Assembly (NCBI GenBank): GCA_945910005.1
Contig: OX246746.1
Location: 21,775,095-21,839,094 of the forward strand
DNA from: Isoperla grammatica
Taxonomy: Eukaryota > Arthropoda > Insecta > Plecoptera > Perlodidae
Length of the DNA stretch: 64,000 nt
Reading direction: 5' to 3'
The notes beneath the pieces were generated by a model that saw nothing but the letters and a program-made list of their open reading frames with translations, did no database searches and was not told the origin of the DNA. Below are positions 32,701-42,458 of this stretch, one piece after another. A program made the position numbers and the translations under genes. How positions within the stretch are numbered: the stretch's first letter is position 1; each line of letters opens with the position of its first letter.

Positions 32701-35700
32701 TGGCTGAAAAATAGTGGCAAAATAGTGGCAATGCCTTACGATTGGATCCATAGCAGGCAGCACGCTAATAAGAGAAAAGTCTGAAATAAGGTTATTTACA
32801 AATAATAGTCTGTCAATTGCCCATATTAGTTCAGCACAAATCGCTGTATCGGCAACATTATACAACTTGAGTGTTGGTAAGGAAACAGGTGTATTTGAAG
32901 GCCCCAGGACGGCATCTTCGTTGCGCACGCTTGTGTTATTATCAGGACGTAGGCCTACGATAAGACGAAGCTGAGAGGCATGCAATTTCAGATTTGCATT
33001 CTCTTGGTGTAGGGAAGTTTTTACATGCTGCTTCAAAGAATCAACTCCTTTGCACTTACAAGAAATTATGTTTTAACTAGGAAAACGCTCCGGGTTGACA
33101 GATGAGCGATTTTTTTCAATGTTTCAAAGCAAACAAATCATTTGCATATCATATTACTCTTACAAAAAAAATACCTTTATAATACAAATATAATTTTTTG
33201 TCAATATGGCAGTTTAAGTTACAACCTTAGAATTTGTGTACAACAGTCTCACATGACTAGGGTTGCCATGTTGCCATTCGTCCGGTTAAACCCGGACATG
33301 TCCTCGTTTTCGTATGCTCTTCAATCTTCATACGTCCGAGCGGCTTTTTAATAAAAGCATGAAATATCCGGGTATTTGGTTTCACTTTGGCCGGGGCGTC
33401 TTTTTCACGACATGTTCACCATTCAATTAGAGTCGCATTTAGGCCTTAGGTCCCTTACAACAATGCTTTAAGTTTAATTGGTATCATTATTTTCAGTGGC
33501 GTACCGAAGGGAATTTTGGGGCCTAACCCCACCCCCATGCCTCCACCCCACCACCAGGCCTACCTACAAAAACGATTCTACTAATCTTAAAACGTTTATA
33601 GAAGCACAGATAACGGATTGTAGGATAGAAGTGTTTACAATGTTCAATTTAAAAAAAACAATCGCCTGCTGTGGCTTTGCCCCAGACCCCTTGCTGACGC
33701 ACTATATGCATCAATCCAACACACCACTCTTAATTAAAATGTCCTCTTTTTATCAACACAGCTTATGGCAACCCTACACATGACTAACTATGTGACTAAA
33801 GGTGAGGTTAAAATGACTCCCAGGACTACCAACACACATGACACAAATTAGGAAATGAAAATAAAAATGTTACCAACCAGCCTTTAAAATTAGTATTGAA
33901 GAACAGTGGGAAAATTGAATCTTTTGGAAATAGCAAAATTGAAAAATTACGCGATTTAAAAAATTTATTTACAGCACAACTGGTAAAATAGTGGCTTTTT
34001 CACCATTTTACAAAAAATAGAGGCAAAATAGTGGCAATGCTTAAAATAGTGGCAAAATAGTGGAAAATAGTGGTCTGTGGACACCCTGTAGGGATGTCAA
34101 CGGGTACCCAGGTACCCGTTACCTGCCCGGTACACATGGGTACGGTTCCAACTTTTCAATACCCGTTACCCGGTACTACCCGTTCCCTTCGTCTGTTCAA
34201 AACGAAATTAATTCAACATTGCGATATTTCCCTACTGGCGTCTTTGTGCGAGTGTGCGAGCCGCTCTTTTCAATTTGCCAGCATTTAACTTGACCCCCCC
34301 CCCCTCAACAGCGCCGCTGACGAATGAGACGTAAAGCCCTATTAGTATCATCTTCTGTAGGCCTATGGAAGGATGCTGCAGAACGGTTGCGAGTCCAAGG
34401 GAGCGCACCCGCCACCCGTCGTAGCTTTACTGCGATCATGTTCTCGTGTTCGAGCTCGGACTATGACGTCATCGCTTGACGCGGCCGACCACCGCCTACC
34501 GTAGCAGAGACACAAGCTTTGAAGCTTTGTTGCATACTTCCGCGATCGTTTTGCATCGAAGACAATGCAACCTGATGATACCGTTTAACAATATAATGTC
34601 TCTTTCCACAACTTTGCGAATCATTTGTCACCCATGACGATAAAACGCGTATTTAGTATTATTTACTACCCGGGTAGTCCGGGTACGACGCGAGGGTACC
34701 CGGGTACAAATATTTCCGGGTATTGACATCCCTAACCTGCACACATCAATCTATACGGCTTGAAACTGTGATGCAGTATTTCCTGGATAACCTATGTGTC
34801 TTCTATTGACAGAACAAATGTAAACAAGCAATGTGTACCTCATAATGGCTGCCACCTGACGTCTATTGAAAGCTACCTATGGAAAGGAACATGACAAAAT
34901 TACATTTTGGAGGTAACTTTGGTAGGCCTACTGTCCCACTGTGCCATTTATTTATATCAAATTGAAATTTCTTAAAAGAACGAGTTGCTTTTTAATCCAT
35001 CTGTAATCTGGTTGACGGTTGTAATTAAAAGACATTAAATAAATTAAATCAATGCTAACAATGGGGAATATGCATAATTTTTGTTTAGCATTTTACTAGA
35101 TTAAGATTGACTTCCTGAATACAAAAATATTTTATTTCGATGACGTAGAATAAAGTTTCATTTAGAAAAACGAGCTGAAAGTTTCACACATATTTATGGC
35201 GGGAAAAACGGGGCATACGTCACCTGCCATGTATCAGCAATCAACCAATCATAAAATGATAAATAAAATAACGCTTATTTGGAAATTATCATATCCATAA
35301 TCATATAAAATTGAATAAATGTCTAGTACGCCTAGTAATAAATTTTGAAGCCCAATTACTATAAAAACAATAATACCAAACCTATTTTCATAGAATATCA
35401 GTAAATATTGGGTGTTGTTATTCATATGAAGCAGACTTGACAACGGCTTGAGTAAAAATTTTGACAAGGTTAGCTTGATAACCTTGAAAATTTGATTGTT
35501 TCGTCTAGGAGGCGGTGGCAAATTCCAAGGAGGTTATATGCAAAGTCATTCATATAAGCAGTGATTTTCATGGATCGTGACGTCACATACCGTTTAAAAA
35601 TAAAAGTGCGGGAAACAGATCATCAAAATCTTTGAACATGTATAGAAGTATAATGAATTAATTTTAAAACTTTTAAATTAGGTTTGTGATGTCTTTAGAT

Positions 35701-37528
35701 GAATAACAATATATTCCACGTACTTTCAGAGCTGTAGAAAATTCATGCACATTCCCTATTTTAGGAAAAAAAACTATGAGTCCACCTTTTACTCAGATGT
35801 AGGCCTACACCTAAAATTTACTTTTATGTTTTAAAGTTGACGTAGTCTATAGGGAGTAGGCCTACTACAGACAAAATTACCATTTAAACAAATGATGTTA
35901 TGAGTTAGTTTTTTATATCATTTTTGTTATACCCTTTATATATATATATATATACCTGTACACCTTGTTCCAACATTGTCAGGTATACTAGCCAACAGAA
36001 TGAAATAAATGCAACTCAAAAAATGCATTTATGTGCATACATAGTAAGTCTGTAGCAAGTGGTGTTGAATCGAAGTGTGTAGGGGGCAGTGCAAGACACA
36101 GGCGGTTATCAGGTGATGGTGTATTGCTGTGTTTTGCTGTGCTGTGTTTCAACACATAACAGTGTTGATGAAGGGATAATTTGATAGATTCATGTGAACA
36201 CAATCATGTTTTACAGGTTTTATGTTTTACACATGCTATATGGGTACCTTATCCTCAAGTATCTCTATTACATACACATGGTCTCTTAGTTATTATGAAA
36301 TAAGAATAAACCCATTCAAGTAGACTACCCGATCGGTGTCTGCCAATATAAAGAAAGTTTTTAGTAGGCCTAGAGCTCAAGTGTGCTTGGATTTACAGGA
36401 ATCTGACAAACTTGTTAAAGTTTGGAGATTATCAAGAATTGATTAGATAATTATGAGCTGGCAAACTTCCAATGGGTTAATAAAAAGCTTCAAGAAATAA
36501 AGATGTACAATGTGGGTAAAGGTACAAACTTGCCCTACCAATTGGAACCTATTTGTCATGTTTGAGGTAAGCTCAACCATAGCCTATATATTTACTCCCA
36601 CTGAAACATATTCCTTATGAAAGAGGAAGATTTTTATTAAGAGGAGGTGAGGTTTAAAGTTAAAACAGCAAAGATGGTTGTTTGCTGTTGTTTATGTTTC
36701 TTAAAAACCATTTTGACCCGTGGGTCATTAAAAATGCACAGCAAATGCTATTTTTATATAACAAAGGTACAAAAGATTCATTTGCCTGTCCTGCTTGGAC
36801 CTGCTAGAGATAGCAGAGCATTACAAACTTGATGTCGGAGGAGAGATCAGAAATAGCAGCTGATCTCTGAAAGACAGACGAACATCCAAAATCGGTAGGC
36901 CTATTGACTACAATTCCGCGCTGCAAATTAAACGGCATGAACACAGATGACAACATAATGATACATCATTCCGTGCTAATGACACAGATGGAAGTGACAT
37001 TCACAAAATAACATCTACAAATGATCAAGAAGTAACTTAGCGAACAATACAAACAAATAGACTAATTTCCATCTATGATACTAATAAGTTCTTGATTTTG
37101 TCAACTTTAATCATCGCATCAATTCAATTACCCTCCGCTTTTAGGCTGCTGGCTGGCTGCTCAGCTATCAACCAGCAAGAAGCAAAGTACTGCTCCCTCT
37201 GCTTTCTGAAAGCTGCATGTTTTACAAGCGAACGCCTAGAGAGCAGAGCTGCGAGACAGGTGAACGTGCAATTTGCTGCTCTCTCTGCTTTATAGCAGAG
37301 TAGCAGTACTTATTCTACACATTGCCCTGCCATTAGGATAAGCAAGCGTACACGCTAAACATAAGGGTGTAGAGAGGCAAAGCTAGGCCTAGGCCTAGAA
37401 CAGCACTTCAATTGTTGGCTAGGGGGGAGCTAGGCCCTAGACCAAGGCCTGTCCTACTCATAGGCCTAGGCCTACACTTATTTACAGCTAACATTAGGCC
37501 TACCTTGAATTGTAATAAATTGACTCAT
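26269..37528 (-). CDS. Epsilon/zeta-clade tubulin, probably zeta-tubulin
   Basis: Joining 37504-37528, 32055-32272, 31110-31225, 30192-30380, 29642-29762, 29283-29536 and 26269-26725 gives 459 residues with all phases matching (1, 0, 2, 2, 0, 2). It starts MSQFITIQVGQCGNQIG, has YSGSGNNWA (a contact typical of tubulins), the GTP-binding glycine loop GGGTGSGLGT (about 159-168), SPYN and NLVPFP. Overall it follows epsilon-tubulin (RAVxxDMEDxVV, SGSGNNW, KAHVHHY, FEES), but the stretch FDICDHVRRGEKTYNKAVTS lacks the roughly 20-residue insertion seen in vertebrate epsilon-tubulin. That favours zeta-tubulin, a basal-foot/centriole tubulin lost from several lineages including placental mammals. Tubulin identity is certain; zeta versus epsilon is open. 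Confidence 0.9.
26726..27416. other. Tubulin intron 6, right of exon 7
   Basis: No feature recognised. The plus-strand open frame at 26967-27296 shows no known motif; it contains an imperfect repeated GCCATTGAAGTG / CACTTCAATGGC pair (about 27139 and 27282) suggesting another small inverted repeat. Confidence 0.4.
27425..28032. mobile_element. hAT-type MITE, TSD CTAGATAA
   Basis: Starts TAGGGATGACATCGGGTA and ends TACCCGATGTCATCCCTA, flanked by CTAGATAA at 27417-27424 and 28033-28040. Same family as the outer element at 32610-34734. In the tubulin intron. Confidence 0.92.
28041..28937. other. Tubulin intron 6, rest
   Basis: AT-rich, with a small duplication of AACTATAGGGGGTACTAA and ATAATAGCTATGCCTAGAC units around 28720-28815. 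No gene. Confidence 0.45.
28938..29050. mobile_element. Left-end fragment of the 23567 hAT family
   Basis: TAGGGTGACCAGACGCACCGG resembles the start of the 23567 element. The right end is not found nearby, so this is a truncated copy. Confidence 0.45.
29283..29536 (-). CDS. Tubulin exon 6
   Basis: ALFDICDHVRRGEKTYNK to STQQKSRFKI and two bases of arginine. It includes NEIATNLVPFP. This is where vertebrate epsilon-tubulin has an extra loop; here it is absent. Donor AG|GTAATG, phase 2. Confidence 0.93.
29642..29762 (-). CDS. Tubulin exon 5
   Basis: (R)FVSCVYPANNNDVIISPYN to CVFPVENK, 40 full codons. Acceptor ACTTTCCAG, donor AAG|GTGAGG, phase 0. SPYN is the tubulin T6/H6-region motif. Confidence 0.95.
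30192..30380 (-). CDS. Tubulin exon 4 (glycine loop)
   Basis: (W)AQGHFTHGSQYHEQ to DEDFTHVD and two bases of arginine. It contains LISLGGGTGSGLGT, the phosphate-binding T4 loop. Donor AG|GTAGGC, phase 2. Confidence 0.96.
31110..31225 (-). CDS. Tubulin exon 3
   Basis: AICVDMEDSVVAHYR to NYSGSGNN and two bases of tryptophan. Acceptor TTCACCAG, donor TG|GTGAGA, phase 2. Confidence 0.95.
31282..31475. repeat. Inverted repeat with 41-base perfect arms
   Basis: GGTATATAAAGTGAGGAAAG then GATCCAACAGCTTACCTTCGT at left is repeated as the exact reverse complement at right. The centre includes CCTCGGTCGAAACGTCTCG. A diverged relative lies at 41181-41445. It sits in tubulin intron 2. Confidence 0.85.
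31651..31760. mobile_element. hAT end fragment (Charlie-like)
   Basis: AGGGGTGGGCAAACTTTTT followed by AGGGCTGGCC is the consensus start of many hAT elements. No matching right end or TSD seen. Confidence 0.4.
32055..32272 (-). CDS. Tubulin exon 2
   Basis: Codes (V)GQCGNQIGSAFWPLALEE to NDLKLANVKAR, 72 full codons. Acceptor TTATTTGCAG, donor AGA|GTGAGC, phase 0. GQCGNQ is the first nucleotide-contact segment. Confidence 0.95.
32737..33036 (-). pseudogene. Possible hAT transposase fragment
   Basis: Minus strand reads SQLRLIVGLRPDNNTS, a proline-rich spacer, then VADTAICAELIWAIDRLL. The last part resembles the AEIxWAL segment near the N-terminus of some hAT-type transposase-derived proteins. 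There is no catalytic domain. Weak similarity from memory; location inside a hAT-like element helps. Confidence 0.35.
33258..33776. mobile_element. hAT-type MITE, TSD CACATGAC, third level of nesting
   Basis: Starts TAGGGTTGCCATG and ends TTATGGCAACCCTA, flanked by CACATGAC at 33250-33257 and 33777-33784. It carries GGCTTTGCCCCAGACCCC (33663-33690), 86 bases from its right end. Confidence 0.9.
34743..37185. other. Tubulin intron 1, right part
   Basis: AT-rich with a TA microsatellite near 35936-35952. No gene or clear transposon ends seen. Confidence 0.5.
37186..37310. repeat. Short inverted repeat
   Basis: AGTACTGCTCCCTCTGCTTT pairs imperfectly with GCTTTATAGCAGAGTAGCAG followed by TACT. 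No TSD. Confidence 0.45.
37383..37503. repeat. CCTAGGCCTA-type cluster next to tubulin exon 1
   Basis: CTAGGCCTAGGCCTAG, GCTAGGCCCTAGACC, ATAGGCCTAGGCCTA and TTAGGCCTACC in a 120-base span directly downstream of the first exon; the last unit overlaps the splice donor region. Confidence 0.75.
37504..37528 (-). CDS. Tubulin exon 1 (start)
   Basis: 25 bases: MSQFITIQ plus the first base of valine, donor G|GTAGGC, phase 1. It joins in frame to exon 2 to give the canonical N-terminal strand and VGQCGNQIG. A very short exon, found by its fit to the required phase and peptide. Confidence 0.85.
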
Positions 37529-39180
37529 GATCTTTACGAGGTCGAATAAATGGCTGCAAAAATAATATTTGAATAATTTTGAAGTATGTGCATTCAAAGT
37601 TTGAGGTTATGTTAGACGTCAATTTCCATAATTTTACTCAGAAGCAAATATACCACTTCTAGTAAGTTATGCTCCTTATACTGTGTTATGATCTTGTTCA
37701 TAAACAAAGTATTATGTTACATCTTACATACATAGTAGTAAACACACTAAAGTTCAATTTATGATTACTAATACACAATTTACAAATCCCACGACAATAC
37801 ATTTCCGTAGCATGAAACAATTCAAATGTTTTACCGCCTTCTTCGGGGGCTTCCGTTCGGGCAGGGCAGACGGAGATTTGCGCGCGGCTCTTTTGAATTA
37901 ACGCAGCTTCTGATTGGGTTGTGGTGGGATTTTTGATCAATAAAAATAACTATAATTCGAAGTTGAAACAAGCATAGTATATTGAATTTCGAAACATTAA
38001 TAAGATGATGACACCTTTTGGTTTAAGTACTCATAGTATTAAAAATAGAATGTAAGAGTCTATCATCAAATATAGAGGTAAAATGTAAAACATCGCTCAT
38101 GCTTGGTAATAACTGTAAAAAAATGCAAAATCGACATAGAATACTTTCATTAGTATTCAGTCTCGCGTCAAAAAACGATGTTTATCCACTGTCATTGATG
38201 AAAAATAGCACATGGCTCAATATCAGCTTTTATTCCAGAAATCTGTTTCATGACTGAGCATGCTGGCGGACAAACAAGTAACCAAAAATTTGAAAGGCAG
38301 AACAATTTAAATTTAAAAAAATGTAAAACCTACCACCTCAGCAGCTGTATTTTAACAAAAAGTAAAAAGGTTTCAAATTGTCAACACAATATCTATCAAG
38401 ATACGTTTTGTGTCCTTCACAGATGCAGGCTTTCCGACACTCTAATGTTGTTTTGTCCAGTGTAGGTTGCAAAGAAAAGAAGATACATCGACTACTATTT
38501 ACATAAATAATAATTATTAAGTTGACATCCGATACATATTTCAAACCAATGTGAAACATTTGCAATAATAAATTTTACACATCGGCCGTTGCCAAACCGG
38601 TGTTTCTTCAGTGCAACTAGCATGCCTTGCACTATCGTGTGTTTAGGACCCCCCGCACAGTAAAGCTGTACATAATTAGTTATCTGTGGCTGCACCTTAA
38701 GAAAATACAGCACAAAAAACAAACCTAACTGGAAATAAGCAAATAAGCTTATTTTCAAGGCATGTACTTCTATTTACTACTTCAGTATTTTAATAATGGT
38801 ATATTATCATCTGACGGGATCATCTGGCTGGTTGGTATTTACAGAATGCCATCCATCTCCTAGAAATGAAACCATATTGTTTTCTATGGCAATGCTTTAA
38901 ACAAAACTTTTGTTTTTGAAGAGACAAGTAGAAAGTAATTTTTTGAGTAAAAACATGCATACAATTATTATAAAACTACAAAAGTGGGGATTTGACATGT
39001 TTATAGGTGCACATCATTTTAATTACAGTAATACTACTAGGAAAATCTTCCTAAAAGAAAAAGTCTTCTTTTGACTAGGATTGGCAAAAGTCTTCCGAAA
39101 GTCTCGTTGCTATTGTCTTCAAAAACGAAGTCATCTCAGTGGAAGCCCTAAAATCGTTCGTTTTCAATTACATAATATGT
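37529..39180. other. Tubulin 5' flank / intergenic to SAC3D1
   Basis: Upstream of the tubulin ATG. A GC-richer patch at 37840-37920 (GCGCGCGGCTC, inverted CCAAT as GATTGGG) may be promoter. No gene recognised. Confidence 0.45.
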
Positions 39181-39188
39181 GTTGCTAG

Positions 39189-39857
39189 CAGTGTTGTTAA
39201 AGCTACTTTTTAAAAGTAGCACTGTTACAGCTACAGCTACTTGATCTTTGAAAGTAACTTAGCTACTTTTCAGCTACTGTATTTTGTCAAGTAGCTCGCT
39301 ACTTGTACAGCTACTCAAAAAAAGTAGTGACGCTACTTTACAGCTACCTTAATTTTTTATATAGGGCCAAGAGTACGTACTATTTATTGAAATGGTGGTA
39401 TGGTCCGGAAGTGAGTCATACTCATATCACAGCTCACGGGGTGAAACAGGAAACTCAGTGCTGGGGAGGCGGTTTTGGGACTTCCATAGTCCCAAAACCG
39501 CCTCCCCAGCACTGAGTTTCCTGTTTCACCCCGTGAGCTGTGATATGAGTATGACTCACTTCCGGACCATACCACCATTTCAATACCAAACCATTTCTTG
39601 CTCCATGCAAGAAAGTTAATGTCAGTCGTCATTCCGAACCTGTGACGGTGGGAATTGTGGCGGGCGAGACAAACGTGTGTTTGTTTATTGCAAAAATAGA
39701 GTAGCGGCGACTTTTCGCTACAAATACTAGCATATAGTAGCTTGCTACTCGCTACTTGACTGCATTTTCAAATGTAGCGCGCTACCAGTCTCACTACCAA
39801 AAAAAGTAACATGCTACAAGTAGCGCGCTACTCGTAGCGCGTTACTTAACAACACTG
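39189..39857. mobile_element. hAT-type element, TSD GTTGCTAG, with internal palindrome
   Basis: Starts CAGTGTTGTTAAAGC and ends ACTTAACAACACTG, flanked by GTTGCTAG at 39181-39188 and 39858-39865. Both ends are rich in GTAGC/GCTAC repeats (AGCTACTT, AGTAGCGCGCTAC). A 98-bp perfect inverted repeat is inside. Confidence 0.92.
39385..39585. repeat. 98-bp perfect inverted repeat with 5-base loop
   Basis: Arms 39385-39482 and 39488-39585 are exact reverse complements (TATTGAAATGGTGGTATGG ... GCGGTTTTGGGACT), separated by TCCAT. No mismatch in 98 bases. Confidence 0.97.
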
Positions 39858-39865
39858 GTTGCTAG

Positions 39866-40369
39866 TATGTCAGTTGAGCAAGAATTTTTATTTCAACCGA
39901 CTATTCGTGGTACGAGAACGCTGACCTTCAAATGCAAAGTAGGAATGGCCCACCTTTCATACAGATTGTTACTGTCATACAGGTACAGTAATAAGTTAAT
40001 TATAAATATGAAACAGTGTGTTGCAAATGTGTCAAGACCGAGAAGCTTACATTACAACAAATATGGAATTCAGTGCATTGCAACAGTGTCAGTATCTAAA
40101 CTTATGATGAGCTACCTTGCAGCTAACATTCCGCTATTGACCAATCATCATCCATTCCAACACTTATTGTAGACATCCCAGGGCTGCACCGACAGTACCT
40201 CAGCTGCCAAGGAAGCAATCACGACCAATGACGTGTGAACACGATCATCGATCAACAACAAGGTCACATGGGTTCAGCAATGTTTTTAAATAATTACACA
40301 TTTTTTTGCAAATTAAATTTATTTTCATCAACAATAACATAAATATTTCAGTCTTTTGTCTCTCACCTT
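39866..40369. other. Intergenic, nothing recognised
   Basis: The open frame at 39867-40172 starts within the TSD and has no known motif. Confidence 0.4.
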
Positions 40370-40790
40370 ATTGAACACATTTTGAGTCTTTTTTTATCAA
40401 GCTGAGTCCTATTACGTTAAATTTTGAAAATTATACATGTAATTTGATATGATGAAATCATGATTTAATTGATTTTGATATCGAATGGTAATCCAAAATT
40501 TCTTCCATCTTCATCTTCTTAGTAAACACATTTCGTAGTCTCTTATTATCAAGCCTAGTCCCATTACGTACAATTTTGAGAATGTATACGAATTTGACAT
40601 GATTATCGATCATGATTTTGATATCGAATGGTAATCCAAAATTTCTTCCCTCATCTTCATCTTTTTAGTAAACACATTTTGTAGTCTCTTATTATCAAGC
40701 CTAGTCCCATTACGTACAATTTTGAGAATGTATATGAATTTGACATGATTATCGATCATGATTTTGATATCGAATGGCAATCCAAAATTT
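40370..40790. repeat. Tandem repeat, ~155-165-base unit, about 2.6 copies
   Basis: Units contain TAAACACATTT(C/T)GTAG, TTATTATCAAGCCTAGTCCC and GATATCGAATGGTAATCC. The second and third copies are nearly identical; the first is more diverged. Confidence 0.85.
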
Positions 40791-41180
40791 TGTTACACTT
40801 TCATCCCCATTACAAAGTAATACAGTATATCTATAGTGAAATGGGAGATTCTGTTATCATTAAATATTATGAAATAAGACTACCTAGGTGGGTCCCAAAA
40901 ATTACAAACTTAACAAATCAAATCTAGGATTAAACAAAATCCATAGGCAAGCCCTCCCAAATCTCAAAGTGTTGTACTTCAAATCTTGGTCATTAGACTT
41001 GTCCATCAAATTGCCTCACAGCTGCCACTGCAAGGTGACGTATTCATAATAACAGCAAGTTAAGCTGCAGTCTCATCACCTGCAAGCAAAGATGAAAGGG
41101 TAGCAACAGGTTTTAGAAATGTAAAAATACCTGAAATTCTAGCATACACAAGGTTATCATGATAACTATACAAACTGGTT

Positions 41181-41445
41181 GGGGTATCAATAGGATTCAA
41201 CAGCTTACCTTTGAAAAACATGATGAATCTGGGATTTTTGAAGCAAAGGTGACATTGAAAAGAAAAGACAGGCTCCTAGGACTTATACAAAAATAACGAT
41301 AGAAGAAGTAGCCATACTTTTTGGAGTATCAAGACCTTGTATGAAGACATCTTGAAAAACGTATGTACTGGCTTTTCAATGTCAAATTCAACTCTCAAAT
41401 TTGTCATCTTGCTCGAAGGTAAACTGTTGGATTCTATTCCTACAC
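41181..41445. repeat. Diverged relative of the 31282 inverted repeat
   Basis: AGGATTCAACAGCTTACCTT at left and GAAGGTAAACTGTTGGATTC at right correspond to the arms of 31282-31475. Confidence 0.6.
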
Positions 41446-41549
41446 TTAATGCATACGCTATTGATGGTGATATGAATTAATTTACCTAAGTGGACATAGT
41501 GTTTAGAGTAAACTGTAAAGGTGGCATAACTCCCCAAGTTAAAAGTTTC

Positions 41550-41860
41550 TTTTTGATATCTTGAGAACGCTTCAAGATATGTATTGAAAAAGTGATTCTT
41601 ACTATGAGGAATTTGGTTTTGTGTCAGGTAAGCAGTGAATTTAAAGACTATGAAACAGTAGTTGTACGATACGTAGCCATTTCAATAATTACTTAATTCC
41701 AGATTATTGAATTAATGAAGAAATAAAAATCGTAACGATTATGTACAACATTTGAATGTTTCTAAATTCGTTGCTTATCTGATACAAATCGAATTCCGCT
41801 TAGTAATACTTTTTCAATATTTTGAAGTGATCTCAAGATACCAATAAAATACTGATCATT
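41550..41860. repeat. Imperfect inverted repeat
   Basis: GATATCTTGAGAACGCTTCA / ATGTATTGAAAAAGTGATTC at left pairs imperfectly with TAATACTTTTTCAATATTTT / GAAGTGATCTCAAGATACC at right. Probable old MITE. Confidence 0.55.
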
Positions 41861-42308
41861 TTGCATGGTTTAATATTGCGAGCTATCCATTGCCGTGACT
41901 CGGTGGTGACTGAGAAACATTGTTAACAAGTCAAAAATCCTTAGTTAGATTTGATTGTATGATGATAAGTCCAAATCCCCATAATAAAATGTTTGAGAAA
42001 ACAAAATGAATTCATTAGCCTATGCAAGGTAGATCTTTATATGTAGATCCAAGCACCGAGCATATAACTAAGAGACAATGAGGTACTGTACGTAGTTAAA
42101 TAATTAACATAGAAAACTATTAACCCAGTGCACGACATTGACTGTGAATAACCTGGGAAATATCCATATGAGGCATTCTATTAATGTATCAATGCTATTT
42201 TTATCTAAATACAGTAGCAAAAAGTATCTATCATTGTTCCTAAAACTTAAATAAGTTTGTGAAAGAAAAAGTTCTGATTTGGGAAACTTATTTCAAAAAA
42301 TAATCTTT
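41861..42308. other. SAC3D1 3' flank
   Basis: AT-rich. No canonical AATAAA seen shortly after the SAC3D1 stop on the minus strand. Confidence 0.4.
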
Positions 42309-42458
42309 TCAAGTAATCCTACCAAGAATGTTGATTCCTTTCAATTCCTTTGGCAGCTTAGGGTGTGGAGACATGCCACCAACTGGCATTTGAAAATCAT
42401 CAGAATGTTCTAACAATTCCAGACATTCATCAACAAAAAGCTCATGCCGTACTGCAAC
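42309..42458 (-). CDS. SAC3D1: SAC3D1 last exon
   Basis: VAVRHELFVDECLELLEHSD to LKGINILGRIT then TGA. Acceptor AAATTTTCAG. An alternative is a splice donor at CTTG|GTAGGA just before the stop, which would continue the protein beyond 42309; no downstream exon was recognised. Confidence 0.7.
   Translation of the reverse strand, partial: VAVRHELFVDECLELLEHSDDFQMPVGGMSPHPKLPKELKGINILGRIT

Larger units (their letters stand above)
32616..34088. mobile_element. Inner hAT-like element, 6-bp TSD TAGGGA
   Basis: Inserted six bases inside the outer element. Ends CAGTGTGTCCACAG and CTGTGGACACCCTG (one mismatch); TAGGGA is duplicated at 32610-32615 and 34089-34094. AAATAGTGGCA repeats fill both subterminal regions in the same direction. 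A 6-bp TSD occurs in one hAT subgroup. It also hosts a third element (33258-33776). Confidence 0.8.
32610..34734. mobile_element. hAT-type MITE, TSD ACCTGCAC, split by an inner transposon
   Basis: The outer element has its first six bases (TAGGGA, 32610-32615) on the left and resumes at 34089 (TAGGGATGTCAACGGGTACC), ending GGGTATTGACATCCCTA. ACCTGCAC flanks it at 32602-32609 and 34735-34742. Same family as 27425-28032. It lies in tubulin intron 1. Confidence 0.88.

Noticed and set aside
35960..35985. Alternative tubulin first exon reading MLEQ with donor GGTGTAC
   Set aside because: Too short for the first beta strand; 37504-37528 gives MSQFITIQVGQCG, a far better fit.
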